Positions 1 to 12,679 of a DNA stretch of 45,028 nt are shown here, piece after piece. The translations under genes were made by a program, and so were the position numbers. The notes below the pieces were generated by a model, which was not told the DNA's origin, searched no databases, and worked only from the letters and a program-made list of their open reading frames with translations. The first letter of the stretch is position 1, and each line of letters opens with the position of its first letter. Origin of the DNA: Oscillospiraceae bacterium (GTDB lineage Bacteria > Bacillota > Clostridia > Oscillospirales > Oscillospiraceae). The stretch is taken from positions 1-45,028 of the forward strand of contig CACYLY010000010.1 of the NCBI GenBank assembly GCA_902775355.1. Direction: 5' to 3'.

Positions 1-738
1 GTCGCCGATCTTCACGCGGCCGCGCTCCACACGACCGGTAACGACAGTGCCGCGGCCGGAGATGGTGAAGACGTCCTCGATGGGCATCAGGAAGGGCAGG
101 TCGGACTTGCGGTCGGGAGTGGGGATCCAGGTGTCGACAGCGTCCATGAGTTCCTTGATGCAGGCGTAGTCAGGATCATTGGGGTCGTTGGACTCGCAAA
201 CCAGAGCGTTCAGAGCGGAACCGCGGATGATGGGGGTGTCGTCGCCAGGGAAGCCGTAGAAGTCGAGCAGCTCGCGAACTTCCATCTCGACCAGCTCCAG
301 CAGCTCCTCGTCGTCGACCTGGTCGCACTTGTTCAGGAAGACCAGCACGGAGGGCACGTTCACCTGACGGGCCAGCAGCAGGTGCTCACGGGTCTGAGCC
401 ATGGGGCCGTCGGAGGCGGCGATGACCAGGATAGCGCCGTCCATCTGAGCAGCGCCGGTGATCATGTTCTTGATATAGTCGGCGTGGCCCGGGCAGTCGA
501 CGTGAGCGTAGTGACGCTTCTCGGTCTCGTACTCAACGTGAGCGGTGTTGATGGTGATGCCGCGCTCGCGCTCTTCGGGAGCCTTGTCGATAGAGGCGTA
601 GTCGGTGTACTGAGCCTTGCCCTGCAGGGCCAGGTACTTGGTGATGGCGGCGGTCAGAGTGGTCTTGCCGTGGTCGATGTGGCCGATGGTGCCAATGTTG
701 ACATGGGGCTTGGAACGGTTGTACATCTGTTTAGCCAT
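1..738 (-). CDS. tuf: Elongation factor Tu, N-terminal part (cut by window edge)
   Basis: This is the GTPase that brings aminoacyl-tRNA to the ribosomal A site. The 246 visible codons begin [20 protein letters not shown]. They carry the G1 loop GHIDHGKT (residues 19-26), the switch II motif DCPGH, the NKCD base-recognition motif, and the start of the second domain ([13 protein letters not shown]). The start is the ATG at 738, with AGGAGG in the complement of 747-752. The 3' end lies beyond base 1, so this entry is partial. It is the last visible gene of the str operon, 47 bases after fusA. The canonical GHVDHGKT reads GHIDHGKT here, a conservative change. Confidence 0.98.
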   Translation of the reverse strand, partial: MAKQMYNRSKPHVNIGTIGHIDHGKTTLTAAITKYLALQGKAQYTDYASIDKAPEERERGITINTAHVEYETEKRHYAHVDCPGHADYIKNMITGAAQMDGAILVIAASDGPMAQTREHLLLARQVNVPSVLVFLNKCDQVDDEELLELVEMEVRELLDFYGFPGDDTPIIRGSALNALVCESNDPNDPDYACIKELMDAVDTWIPTPDRKSDLPFLMPIEDVFTISGRGTVVTGRVERGRVKIGD

Positions 739-785
739 TTTAATATCCTCCTAAAAAATTTAGAAAACTGATTTGTTTGGGGTGC

Positions 786-2879
786 TTACCATCTAAAATT
801 TGAGAAACCCAAGCGACTGTTCACCAGGGATTCCTGCAAATTCTTGGGCAGCTCGACGAAGTGGCTGGGCTCCATCACATAGGTGGCCCGGCCCTGGGTC
901 TTGCTGCGAAGGTCGGTGGCGTAGCCGAACATGGTGGAGAGCGGGACCTTGCTCTCGATCATGGCGGCGCCGTTGCGGATCTCGGAGCCCTGGATCTGAC
1001 CGCGGCGGGCGTTGAGATCGCCCATCACGTCGCCCATGTACTCCTCCGGAGCGGTGACGACCACCTTCATAATCGGCTCCAGCAAGGTGGGCTCCGCCTT
1101 CTGGCAGGCCTCCTTGAAAGCCATGCTGCCGCAGATCCTGAAGGCCAGCTCGGAAGAGTCCACCTCGTGGAAGGACCCGTCCAGCAGCGTCGCCTTCACA
1201 TCCACAACCTGGTATCCCGCCAGGACGCCGGAGAGCATCGCTCCCTGGATGCCCTGATCCACGCAGGGGATGAATTCCTTGGGGATGGCCCCGCCGGTGA
1301 CCTTGTTGATGAACTCATAGCCCTTGCCGGGCTCGTTGGGTTCCACCATCAGCTTCACATGGGCGTACTGGCCCTTGCCGCCGGTCTGCCGGACATAGCG
1401 GGTATCCACCGTGGCGGAGCGCTTGATGGTCTCCTTATAGGAAACCTGAGGCTTGCCCACGTTGGCCTCCACCTTGAACTCCCGCAGGAGCCTGTCCACG
1501 ATGATCTCCAAATGGAGCTCACCCATGCCGGCGATGATGGTCTGCCCCGTCTCCTCGTCCGTATAGGTCTTGAAGGTGGGGTCCTCCTCCGCCAACTTCT
1601 GCAGAGCGATGGCCATTTTTTCCTGGCCAGCCTTCGTCTTGGGCTCGATGGCCACGCGGATGACCGGTTCGGGGAATTCCATGGATTCCAGGATGATGGG
1701 GTGCTTTTCATCACAGAGCGTGTCGCCGGTGGTGGTGTTCTTCAACCCCACCGCGGCGGCGATATCGCCGGACCAGACCTGGTCAATGTCTTCTCTGTGA
1801 TTGGCGTGCATCTGCAGGATGCGTCCCAGCCGCTCCCGGTGGCCCTTGGTGGAGTTCAGGACCGTCTTGCCGGTTTCCAGCGTGCCGGAATAGACACGGA
1901 AGAAACCAAGCTTGCCCACATAGGGGTCGGTCATGATCTTGAAGGCCAGGGCCGAGAAGGGGGCGTCATCGTCGGCCGCGCGGTGTTCGATCGCGTCGGT
2001 CCGGGGATGCTTGCCTTCCACCGGAGGAACATCCAGCGGGGAGGGCATATAATCCACGATGGCGTCAAGCAGCTTCTGCACGCCTTTGTTTTTGTAGGAA
2101 GTGCCGCAGGTCACAGGGACCATTTTCACCGTGACCGTGGCCTTCCGGATCGCCGCTCTGATCAGATCAGAGGGCACGTCTTCGCCGTCGAGATACAACT
2201 CCATGATCTCGTCGTCGAAGTCGGAAACGGCTTCCAGGAGTTTATCACGATATTCCTGGGCCAGGTCCATCATGTCCGCGGGGATCTCCTCCGTGGTCAT
2301 GACCTCGCCCAGATCATCGTGATAGATCCGCGCATTCATATCCACCAGATCGATGATCCCCACGAAGCTCTCCTCGCTGCCGATGGGGAGCTGAATGGGA
2401 ACGGCGTTGCACTTGAGACGGTCACGCACCATGTCCAGCACGTGATAGAAGTCCGCGCCGGTGATGTCCATCTTGTTGACGTAGATCATCCGGGGGACGT
2501 TGTAGTGGTCCGCCTGTCTCCAGACCGTTTCGGACTGAGGCTCGACGCCGCCCTTGGCGCACAGCACGGTCACACAGCCGTCCAGCACGCGCAGGGAGCG
2601 CTCGACCTCCACGGTGAAGTCCACATGGCCCGGGGTGTCGATGATGTTGATGCGGGTATCCCGCCAGAAACAGGTAGTAGCGGCGGAGGTGATGGTGATG
2701 CCTCTCTCCTGCTCCTGCTCCATCCAGTCCATGGTGGCGGTGCCCTCATGGGTCTCGCCGAGCTTGTAGTTGACGCCGGTGTAGAACAGGATCCTTTCGG
2801 TGGTCGTGGTCTTGCCCGCGTCAATGTGGGCCATAATGCCGATATTTCTGGTTCTTTCGAGTGAATATTTTCTGGGCAT
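786..2879 (-). CDS. fusA: Elongation factor G
   Basis: This translocation GTPase moves tRNAs and mRNA through the ribosome and works with RRF in recycling. At 697 residues it has normal length. It shows the G1 loop AHIDAGKT (17-24), [10 protein letters not shown] in switch [13 protein letters not shown], and the C-terminal domains IV and V ending near SNFRW. The ribosome binding site AGGAG lies nine bases before the ATG. It is 21 bases downstream of rpsG and 47 upstream of tuf, the classic str-operon order rpsL-rpsG-fusA-tuf. Residues typical of canonical EF-G rather than the EF-G2 or TetM paralogues are present. Nothing suggests damage. Confidence 0.98.
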   Translation of the reverse strand: MPRKYSLERTRNIGIMAHIDAGKTTTTERILFYTGVNYKLGETHEGTATMDWMEQEQERGITITSAATTCFWRDTRINIIDTPGHVDFTVEVERSLRVLDGCVTVLCAKGGVEPQSETVWRQADHYNVPRMIYVNKMDITGADFYHVLDMVRDRLKCNAVPIQLPIGSEESFVGIIDLVDMNARIYHDDLGEVMTTEEIPADMMDLAQEYRDKLLEAVSDFDDEIMELYLDGEDVPSDLIRAAIRKATVTVKMVPVTCGTSYKNKGVQKLLDAIVDYMPSPLDVPPVEGKHPRTDAIEHRAADDDAPFSALAFKIMTDPYVGKLGFFRVYSGTLETGKTVLNSTKGHRERLGRILQMHANHREDIDQVWSGDIAAAVGLKNTTTGDTLCDEKHPIILESMEFPEPVIRVAIEPKTKAGQEKMAIALQKLAEEDPTFKTYTDEETGQTIIAGMGELHLEIIVDRLLREFKVEANVGKPQVSYKETIKRSATVDTRYVRQTGGKGQYAHVKLMVEPNEPGKGYEFINKVTGGAIPKEFIPCVDQGIQGAMLSGVLAGYQVVDVKATLLDGSFHEVDSSELAFRICGSMAFKEACQKAEPTLLEPIMKVVVTAPEEYMGDVMGDLNARRGQIQGSEIRNGAAMIESKVPLSTMFGYATDLRSKTQGRATYVMEPSHFVELPKNLQESLVNSRLGFSNFRW

Positions 2880-2900
2880 GGGGAGTTACTCCTGTATGCC

Positions 2901-3383
2901 TTACCAGCGGAAGTGCGCGAAGGCCTTGTTGGCTTCGGCGTTCTTGTGCATATCCTCGCGCTTTTTAACGGCGTTGCCGAGGTTATTGCAGGCATCCATG
3001 ATCTCGCCGGCGAGGCGCTCTTTCATGGTCTTCTCGCTGCGCTTGCGGCTGTAGTCGACCAGCCAGCGCAGAGCCAGGGTCTGGCGGCGGGCAGGGCGAA
3101 CTTCGATAGGAACCTGATAGGTTGCGCCACCGACACGACGGGCCTTGACCTCCAGCGCGGGCATGATATTGTTCATAGCTTCGGTGAATGCATCAAGGGG
3201 CTCCTTGCCGGTCTTATCCTTGATGATCTCAAAAGCGTCGTAGACGACCTTCTGAGCAACACCCTTTTTGCCGTCGAGCATAACGCCGTTGATGAGCTTG
3301 GTCACCAGAACGCTGTTATACATAGGATCCGGCAAGATTTCTTGGGCACGTTGCTTCCCTCCTTCATTAAAAAATGGAATCAT
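2901..3383 (-). CDS. rpsG: 30S ribosomal protein S7; 5' end apparently disrupted
   Basis: S7 nucleates assembly of the 30S head and contacts the tRNA exit site. From LPDPMYNS (codon at 3335) to the C-terminal AFAHFRW the protein matches bacterial S7 throughout. The first 16 residues of the open frame ([16 protein letters not shown]) are not S7-like, and the ATG at 3383 has no ribosome binding site. Inside them, GGAGG is followed six bases later by GTG (3349-3347) and CCC, as expected for the normal start M-P. That GTG, however, is out of frame and meets a stop after 16 codons. Only 14 bases separate the GTG from the conserved LPDP, where the usual 12-residue lead needs 36. A 22-base deletion, in the genome or the assembly, would explain this. 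The listed start is therefore the open frame, not a trusted start. Confidence 0.9.
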   Translation of the reverse strand: MIPFFNEGGKQRAQEILPDPMYNSVLVTKLINGVMLDGKKGVAQKVVYDAFEIIKDKTGKEPLDAFTEAMNNIMPALEVKARRVGGATYQVPIEVRPARRQTLALRWLVDYSRKRSEKTMKERLAGEIMDACNNLGNAVKKREDMHKNAEANKAFAHFRW

Positions 3384-3434
3384 CGGTACTCGAACGTATG
3401 CAATTAACGTCCGTTGCGCCCCGAGGCTTGGTAA

Positions 3435-3487
3435 GAGTGAACAGTGAACAGAGAACAGTGAAGAATTTCGGTATCGCTTCGCGATGA
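3435..3487. repeat. Short interspersed repeat between rpsL and rpsG
   Basis: Tandem AACAGTG-like units (3436-3452, AGTGAACAGTGAACAGA) are followed by a small hairpin GTATCGC-TTC-GCGATGA (3471-3487). The same 17-mer recurs exactly at 14008-14024 beside hairpins of the form GTATCCCC-TTC-GGGGATGA. It lengthens the rpsL-rpsG gap to 178 bases, unusually long for a str operon. Confidence 0.7.
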
Positions 3488-3561
3488 CGGGGATTCTTAA
3501 AAGTCAATGATCGGGTTTCACTTATATCAAACGACAGGGCAAAGTTTGCCGCGTCGGAAAA

Positions 3562-3987
3562 TTACTTCTTCTTCGCAGCTTTGGGTTTCTTGGTGCCGTA
3601 CCTGGAACGGGCCTGCTTACGACCATTGACACCCTGGGCGTCCAGTTTGCCGCGGATGATGTGGTAACGCACACCAGGCAGGTCCTTGACACGACCGCCG
3701 CGGATCATCACGACGGAGTGCTCCTGCAGGTTGTGGCCGATACCGGGAATGTAGGCAGTGACCTCGTAACCATTGGTCAGACGGACACGCGCGATCTTAC
3801 GCAGAGCGGAGTTGGGCTTCTTGGGAGTCGAGGTACGCACGGCGGTGCAGACGCCTCTCTTCTGGGGGGAGCTCAGGTTGGTCTCTCTGTTCTTGAGAGT
3901 GTTCATTCCCTTCTGCATGGCGGGAGAAGTGGACTTGTAGGTGACCTTCTCTCTGCCCTTTCTGACGAGCTGGTTAAAAGTGGGCAT
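3562..3987 (-). CDS. rpsL: 30S ribosomal protein S12
   Basis: S12 sits at the decoding centre and helps set accuracy. The 141 residues include the [11 protein letters not shown] start and the decoding loops [11 protein letters not shown] (K56) and [12 protein letters not shown] (K101, D102). K56 and K101 are the wild-type lysines whose substitution gives streptomycin resistance in Bacillus numbering. D102 corresponds to the aspartate that RimO methylthiolates in other bacteria. Numbering is shifted by 14 relative to E. coli because of the Firmicutes-type N-terminal insertion. The ribosome binding site AAAGGAGG is six bases before the ATG. It is the first gene of the str operon, with its own strong promoter upstream. 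Confidence 0.98.
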   Translation of the reverse strand: MPTFNQLVRKGREKVTYKSTSPAMQKGMNTLKNRETNLSSPQKRGVCTAVRTSTPKKPNSALRKIARVRLTNGYEVTAYIPGIGHNLQEHSVVMIRGGRVKDLPGVRYHIIRGKLDAQGVNGRKQARSRYGTKKPKAAKKK

Positions 3988-4018
3988 TGTGTTCCTCCTT
4001 TCTTCAAAGCTGTTTGGA

Positions 4019-4042
4019 AAAACCCCGAAAAACCGGAGTTTT
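4019..4042 (-). promoter_or_regulatory. Leader hairpin of the str operon
   Basis: In the roughly 105-base leader between the str promoter and rpsL, the minus strand can form a nine-pair stem (AAAACTCCG / CGGGGTTTT) around a GTTTTT loop. It resembles an attenuator but lacks a long U-run. A regulatory role is inference only. Confidence 0.35.
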
Positions 4043-4098
4043 CAGGATGGTTCGGGCATTTGGGCGCACTTCGGGCGTCTCAGGCCGCGAACTACTGT

Positions 4099-4127
4099 AT
4101 ATTAGCATAATGTACAAATTAAGTCAA
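4099..4127 (-). promoter_or_regulatory. Sigma-A promoter of the str operon
   Basis: Read on the minus strand: TTGACT (4122-4127), a 17-base spacer, then TAATAT (4099-4104) preceded by TGC, an extended -10. Transcription would start near 4092, giving a leader of about 105 bases before rpsL. Confidence 0.85.
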
Positions 4128-4284
4128 GAATTTTTGTAAAAAATTTTTTCAAAAAAAGTGTTCTACGTTGAGGCGCAAACGCCTTTTGCAAGGCCTTTCT
4201 CCGGCAGGGAGAGCTGTGGTATGTCTTCCTTCCGCGAGGGGAAGATGATACGGGCCAGGGAGGGCGGCGGCGCGGGACGGAGGA

Positions 4285-4337
4285 CCCCTTCCGTCGCCCG
4301 GCTTGCGTGAGACGCCGGGCAACACCTCCCCCAGTGG
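4285..4337 (+). repeat. Two-hairpin repeat element, copy 1
   Basis: CCTTCCGTC is followed by stem GCCCGGC (4296-4302), loop TTGCGTGAGAC and stem GCCGGGC (4314-4320). ACACCT and a second hairpin CTCCC-CCAGT-GGGAG come next. The loop is identical to copy 2 while the stem bases differ but still pair. Confidence 0.7.
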
Positions 4338-4352
4338 GAGAGGCAAGAACGC

Positions 4353-4376
4353 GGGCGACCAAAGGTCGCCCCTACG
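4353..4376 (+). repeat. CTACG-tailed hairpin unit 1
   Basis: Stem GGGCGACC (4353-4360), loop AAA, stem GGTCGCCC (4364-4371), tail CTACG (4372-4376). Confidence 0.75.
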
Positions 4377-4392
4377 ACGCGGGACGGGCGGC

Positions 4393-4417
4393 GGGAGGGG
4401 CAAGCCCCTCCCCTACG
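4393..4417 (+). repeat. CTACG-tailed hairpin unit 2
   Basis: Stem GGGAGGGGC (4393-4401), loop AA, stem GCCCCTCCC (4404-4412), tail CTACG (4413-4417). It is nearly the same as unit 5 at 4695-4720. Confidence 0.75.
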
Positions 4418-4455
4418 GGCGCAGACAGGCGGCGGCGCGGGACGGCAGGCGCCCC

Positions 4456-4479
4456 CGTAGCGCCGACCATTGGTCGGCG
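4456..4479 (-). repeat. CTACG-tailed hairpin unit 3 (reverse orientation)
   Basis: Stem CGCCGACC (4461-4468), loop ATT, stem GGTCGGCG (4472-4479). The CTACG tail is on the minus strand (complement of 4456-4460), so this unit is inverted relative to the others. Confidence 0.7.
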
Positions 4480-4564
4480 TTTCCTCGTTTCGTACAAACA
4501 TGCCGTTTTCGCCGGGCAATACCCGGTGCTGCGGGTCGACGGTGCGCATCGGCGTACCCGGCAC

Positions 4565-4632
4565 AACCCCTCCGTCACGGCGCTTGCGTGAGACGCGCCG
4601 CGACACACCCAAGACCCCTCGCAAAGGGGAGG
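4565..4632 (+). repeat. Two-hairpin repeat element, copy 2
   Basis: CCTCCGTCA is followed by stem CGGCGC (4578-4583), loop TTGCGTGAGAC and stem GCGCCG (4595-4600). CGACACACC and a second hairpin CCCCT-CGCAA-AGGGG follow. Same order and first loop as copy 1. The 13-mer GACGCGCCGCGAC (4592-4604) recurs at 43878-43890. Confidence 0.7.
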
Positions 4633-4637
4633 TTAAT

Positions 4638-4664
4638 GGGCCGCCGAGGGCGTCGGCCCCTACA
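4638..4664 (+). repeat. CTACA-tailed hairpin unit 4
   Basis: Stem GGGCCG (4638-4643), ten-base loop, stem CGGCCC (4654-4659), tail CTACA (4660-4664). It is the weakest member of the set. Confidence 0.55.
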
Positions 4665-4694
4665 GAGGAAGACGAGGCGTCGGTGAGGAGCGGC

Positions 4695-4720
4695 GGGAGG
4701 GGGCAAGCCCCTCCCCTACG
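4695..4720 (+). repeat. CTACG-tailed hairpin unit 5
   Basis: Stem GGGAGGGGGC, loop AA, stem GCCCCTCCC with one bulged G, tail CTACG (4716-4720). It is a near copy of unit 2. Confidence 0.75.
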
Positions 4721-4749
4721 GCTTTAGGATAAAGGCCGATACGAAACGA

Positions 4750-4773
4750 CGCCGAGCAATGCTCGGCGCTACG
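4750..4773 (+). repeat. CTACG-tailed hairpin unit 6
   Basis: Stem CGCCGAGC (4750-4757), loop AAT, stem GCTCGGCG (4761-4768), tail CTACG (4769-4773). Confidence 0.75.
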
Positions 4774-4810
4774 AGTGCGGGACAGGCGGCGGCGCAGATC
4801 GACAGGCGCG

Positions 4811-4843
4811 AAAAAACAGCAGGAGACTTATCATCTCCTGCTG
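4811..4843 (-). terminator. Intrinsic terminator of rpoBC
   Basis: On the minus strand, a ten-pair stem CAGCAGGAGA / TCTCCTGCTG (4817-4826 and 4834-4843) with a seven-base loop is followed by TTTTTT (complement of 4811-4816). It lies 17 bases past the rpoC stop. Confidence 0.9.
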
Positions 4844-4860
4844 TTTTTCAAATGAGGGGC

Positions 4861-8708
<3,848 letters not shown>

Positions 8709-8709
<1 letters not shown>

Positions 8710-11700
8710 CACAGATCCTCCTCTTCATCGCTGTCAAAATCCATGCCGAAGTCGCCGCCGAACTCCTCCTCGGGTACGTCTTCGATGGTAAAGCCGCCGG
8801 CCTCGATCTCGCCGTCGTCGGCAGCGTACATCTCATCCTTCATATCGGGGATGAAATCGTCGTCATCGTCGTCCTTCAGCTCGATCTCCTGGCCCTGCTC
8901 GTCCAGGACCGTCACGTTCAGGCACAGGCTCTGCAGCTCCTTGACCAGGACCTTAAAGCTTTCGGGCACGCCGGGCTGGGGAATGTTGTTGCCCTTGACG
9001 ATGGCCTCGTAGGTCTTCACACGACCGGTCACGTCGTCGGACTTGACGGTCAGAATCTCCTGCAGGGTGTAGGCCGCGCCGTAAGCCTCCAGGGCCCAGA
9101 CCTCCATTTCGCCGAAGCGCTGGCCGCCGAACTGGGCCTTGCCGCCCAGAGGCTGCTGGGTGACCAGGCTGTAGGGGCCGGTGGAACGGGCGTGGATCTT
9201 GTCGTCCACCAGGTGGTGGAGCTTGAGGAAGTACACCCAGCCAACGGTGACGTCGTTGTCAAACTTCTCGCCGGTGCGGCCGTCGTACATCTCGCTCTTG
9301 CCGTCCTCGCGGAGGCCGGCCAGCTTCAGGGTCTCGCGGATGGTGGTCTCGTTGGCGCCGTTGAAGGTCGGCGTGGCGACCTTCCAGCCCAGAGCCTGGG
9401 CCGCGTAGCCCAGGTGGACCTCCAGCACCTGACCGATGTTCATACGGGAGGGCACGCCCAGGGGGTTCAGCACGATGTCCAGCGGGGTGCCGTCGGGCAG
9501 GTAGGGCATATCCTCGCGGGGCAGGATGCGGGACACGACGCCCTTGTTGCCGTGGCGGCCGGCCATCTTGTCGCCCACGGAGATCTTGCGCTTCTGGGCG
9601 ATGTAGACGCGGACCACCTGGTTCACGCCGGGATTCATCTCATCCCCGGCGTCCCGGGTGAAGACCTTCACGTCCACGATGATGCCGCTCTCGCCGTGGG
9701 GCACCTTCAGGGAGGTGTCGCGGACTTCTCTCGCCTTCTCGCCGAAGATGGCGCGCAGCAGGCGCTCCTCGGCGGTCAGATCGGTCTCGCCCTTGGGGGT
9801 GACCTTGCCCACCAGGATGTCGCCGGCGGTGACCTCGGCGCCCACCATGATGATGCCGCGCTCGTCCAGATACTTCAGCGCGTCGTCGCCCACGCCGGGA
9901 ATGTCCCGGGTGATCTCCTCGGGTCCCAGCTTGGTGTCCCGGGCGTCGCACTCGTACTCTTCCACGTGGATGGAAGTGAACACGTCCTCCATGACCAGGC
10001 GCTCGTTGAGCAGGATGGCGTCCTCGTAGTTGTAGCCTTCCCAGTTCATGTAGCCCACCAGGATGTTCTTGCCCAGGGAGATCTCGCCGTTGGAGGTGCT
10101 GGGACCGTCAGCCAGAACGTCGCCCTTCTGGATCCGCTGCCCGGCGGAGACGATGGGACGCTGGTTGATGCAGGTGCCCTGGTTGGACCGGGCAAACTTG
10201 ATGAGCTTGTAGTCCTTCACTTCACCGGAGTCGTAGCGCACGGTGATGTAGTTGGCGTCCACCCGGGTGACGATACCGTCGCCCTCGGCCAGGACGCAGA
10301 CGCCGGAGTCCACCGCGCACTTGTGCTCGATGCCGGTGGCCACGATGGGGGCCTGGGTGGTCATCAGAGGCACGGCCTGGCGCTGCATGTTGGCGCCCAT
10401 CAGGGCGCGGTTGGCGTCGTCGTTCTCCAGGAAGGGGATCATGGCGGTGGCGATGGAGATCATCATCTTGGGGCTGACGTCCACATAGTCCACGTCTTCC
10501 CGGTTCACTTCCACGGTATCATTGCGGTGACGGGCGGTGACGCGCTTGTTGATGAGCACGCCGTTCTCGTCCACAGGCTCGCTGGCCTGGGCCACGATAT
10601 ACTGGTCCTCCTGGTCGGCGGTCATATACTCCACCTCGTCGGTGAGGCGGCAGGTGCCCTTCTCCACCTTCCGGTAGGGAGCGGCCAGGAAGCCGTACTC
10701 ATTGGCGCGGGCATAGGAGGCCAGGTAGTTGATCAGGCCGATGTTGGGACCCTCAGGGGTCTCGATGGGGCACAGACGGCCGTAGTGGCTGTAGTGCACG
10801 TCACGCACGTCGAAGCTGGCACGCTCGCGGCTCAAACCGCCGGGGCCCAGGGCCGACATACGGCGCTTGTGGGTCAGCTCGGCCAGAGGGTTGGTCTGGT
10901 CCATGAATTGGCTCAGGGGGGAGGAGCCGAAGAACTCCTTGATGGCCGCGGTGACGGGACGGATATTGATGAGGCTCTGGGGCGTGACATTCTCCAGATC
11001 CTGCAGGGTCATGCGCTCGCGGATCACACGCTCCATGCGGCTGAAGCCGATGCGGAACTGATTCTGCAGCAGCTCGCCCACGCAGCGGACCCGTCGGTTG
11101 CCCAGGTGGTCGATATCATCGGCCTCGCCGACGCCGTGGGCCAGGGCGTTCAGGTAGTTGACGGAAGAGAAAATATCGTCCGCCACGATGTGCTTGGGGA
11201 TCAGAACGTCGATATTCTCGCGGATGGCCTCCTTCAGGGCCTCGCCTTCGAACTGCTCGCAGAGCTTCTGCATGTAGCAGCCGTGGACCAGCTCCTTGAC
11301 GCCCACCTCGGCGGGATCGAAGTCGATGAAGCGGCGGATGTCCACCATGCCGTTGGAGAACACGCGGACCTTCCGGCCGTCGGCTTTCAGGGTCACGCCG
11401 TTGACGCCGGCGTCCGCGATCCTGCGGGCCATGTCCCGGGTGATGACGGTGCCGGGCTCAGCCAGCAGCTCGCCAGTGAAGGGATCCGCCACGGCCTCGG
11501 CCAGCTCGAAGCCGGCGATGCGGGGGTAGAGGGAGAGCTTCTTGTTGAACTTGTAGCGGCCGACATTGGAGATCTCATAGCGGCGGCGGTCATAGAAGAA
11601 GCTGTCCAGCAGGGTCTCCGCGGACTCCACCGTGGGAGGATCGCCGGGACGCAGCTTCTTGTAGATCTCGATCAGGCACTCTTCCCGGGAGGAAGTGGTG

Positions 11701-12428
11701 TCCTTGTCCAGGGTGGAGACGATGCGCTCGTCCTCGCCGAAGATCTCCTTCAAACGCTCATTGGTGATCGCGCCCGCCTCGGGAGCGCTGACACAGCTGA
11801 GCCAGGTGGCAGGCTTGGCCTCGTCGTAAGCGCCCATGGCCTTCAGGAACCAGGTGATGGGGAGCTTGCGGTTTTTGTCGATGCGGACGTTGAAGGTGTC
11901 GTTGGCGTCGGTCTCATACTCCAGCCAGGCGCCGTGATACGGGATCACCGTGGAGGCGTAGATGGCGATCATGGACTTGTCCAGCGTCTTGTCAAAATAC
12001 ACGCCGGGAGAACGGACGATCTGGGAGACGATGACACGCTCGGCGCCATTGATGATAAAGGTGCCGCCGTCGGTCATGATGGGGAAATCTCCCATGAAGA
12101 TCTCCTGCTCCTTCAGCTCGTCGGTCTCTCTGTTGTGAAGACGCACACGGACCTTCAGGGGCTTGGCATAGGTAGCGTCCCGGGCCTTGCACTCCTCTTC
12201 GTTGTACTTGGGCTTATCGTCCATGGAGTAGTCGATGAAGCTCAGTTCCAGATTGCCGGTATAGTCGGACACAGCGTCCACGTCCTTGAACACCTCGCGC
12301 AGGCCGGTCTCCAAAAACCATTTGTAGGAACTCTTCTGGATCTCCAGCAGATTGGGCATCTCCTGGATCTCCGGGGTGCGGGCAAAGCTCTTGCGAAGAG
12401 TTTTGCCGTAGAGAACATCTTTTGGCAT
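8709..12428 (-). CDS. rpoB: DNA-directed RNA polymerase subunit beta
   Basis: The beta subunit of RNA polymerase. It has 1239 residues from the ATG at 12428 ([15 protein letters not shown]), which has AAGGAGAG seven bases upstream. A longer in-frame start at 12494 would add 22 residues and lacks that site. The rifampicin region reads [17 protein letters not shown] and continues to [13 protein letters not shown], with wild-type residues at the usual resistance positions. Conserved blocks such as [11 protein letters not shown] and [19 protein letters not shown] are intact. The C-terminus is strongly acidic (DDDDDD, EEEDL). Transcription would start near 12571 from a consensus promoter. rplL, often upstream, is not here; a plus-strand gene lies divergent instead. 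Confidence 0.98.
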
Positions 12429-12493
12429 TGGTGCACTCTCCTTATCGTTTTTACGAACGCCCGGGGTTGTTGCCACTTTTCGCTCCCCCGGCA

Positions 12494-12522
12494 TTGATTT
12501 ACGTTGGGAATAATGCTATACT
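12494..12522 (+). promoter_or_regulatory. Plus-strand promoter facing the rpoB promoter
   Basis: TTGATT (12494-12499), 17-base spacer, TATACT (12517-12522) with extended TGC. It would start a transcript near 12529 that runs through a hairpin-rich leader to the terminator at 12639-12668 and on into the gene at 12680. It lies within the rpoB 5' leader, in the opposite direction. Confidence 0.65.
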
Positions 12523-12577
12523 ATCCACAGATGGAACATGGGGGAATGCCCCCTCTCCCCTGCACATAGAGCAAGAT

Positions 12578-12607
12578 ATTCTACCATCTCTCACTAATCT
12601 TTGTCAA
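12578..12607 (-). promoter_or_regulatory. Sigma-A promoter of rpoBC
   Basis: Read on the minus strand: TTGACA (12602-12607), 18-base spacer, TAGAAT (12578-12583) preceded by TGG. Start would be near 12571, giving a leader of about 140 bases. Confidence 0.85.
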
Positions 12608-12638
12608 GAAGAAATCGCAATCATTTTCAAAACTTTTT

Positions 12639-12668
12639 GCGGGAGGATCTCTCCCGCTTTGTTTTTTT
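12639..12668 (+). terminator. Intrinsic terminator 11 bases before the GT-C gene
   Basis: Stem GCGGGAG / CTCCCGC (12639-12645, 12651-12657), loop GATCT, then TTTGTTTTTTT. The polarity is plus. Its place between a plus promoter and a plus gene suggests attenuation. Confidence 0.75.
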
Positions 12669-12679
12669 GAGGTCAACCT

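Larger units (their letters stand above)
4150..4800. repeat. Island of mosaic palindromic repeats between rpoC and rpsL
   Basis: About 650 bases without a credible gene. The open frames here overlap one another on both strands, lack ribosome binding sites and are full of the repeats themselves. The island contains six hairpin units each ending in CTACG or CTACA, and two copies of a two-hairpin element with the loop TTGCGTGAGAC. Linker words such as GGGACGG and GGCGGCGGCGC recur between them. It separates the rpoBC terminator from the str promoter. Confidence 0.85.
12529..12668 (+). ncRNA. Putative leader RNA or small RNA before the GT-C gene
   Basis: A promoter at 12494-12522 and a terminator at 12639-12668 delimit about 140 bases with no credible open frame. 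They contain GGGGG-AATG-CCCCC and a possible enclosing stem AGATGG / CCATCT. It could be an attenuator leader for 12680-13960 or a free small RNA. The first part is antisense to the rpoB leader. The family is not recognised. Confidence 0.35.

Noticed and set aside
4102-4727. Several overlapping open frames of 70-150 codons in the rpoC-rpsL island
   Set aside because: They conflict with one another on both strands, follow the palindromic repeats and lack ribosome binding sites.
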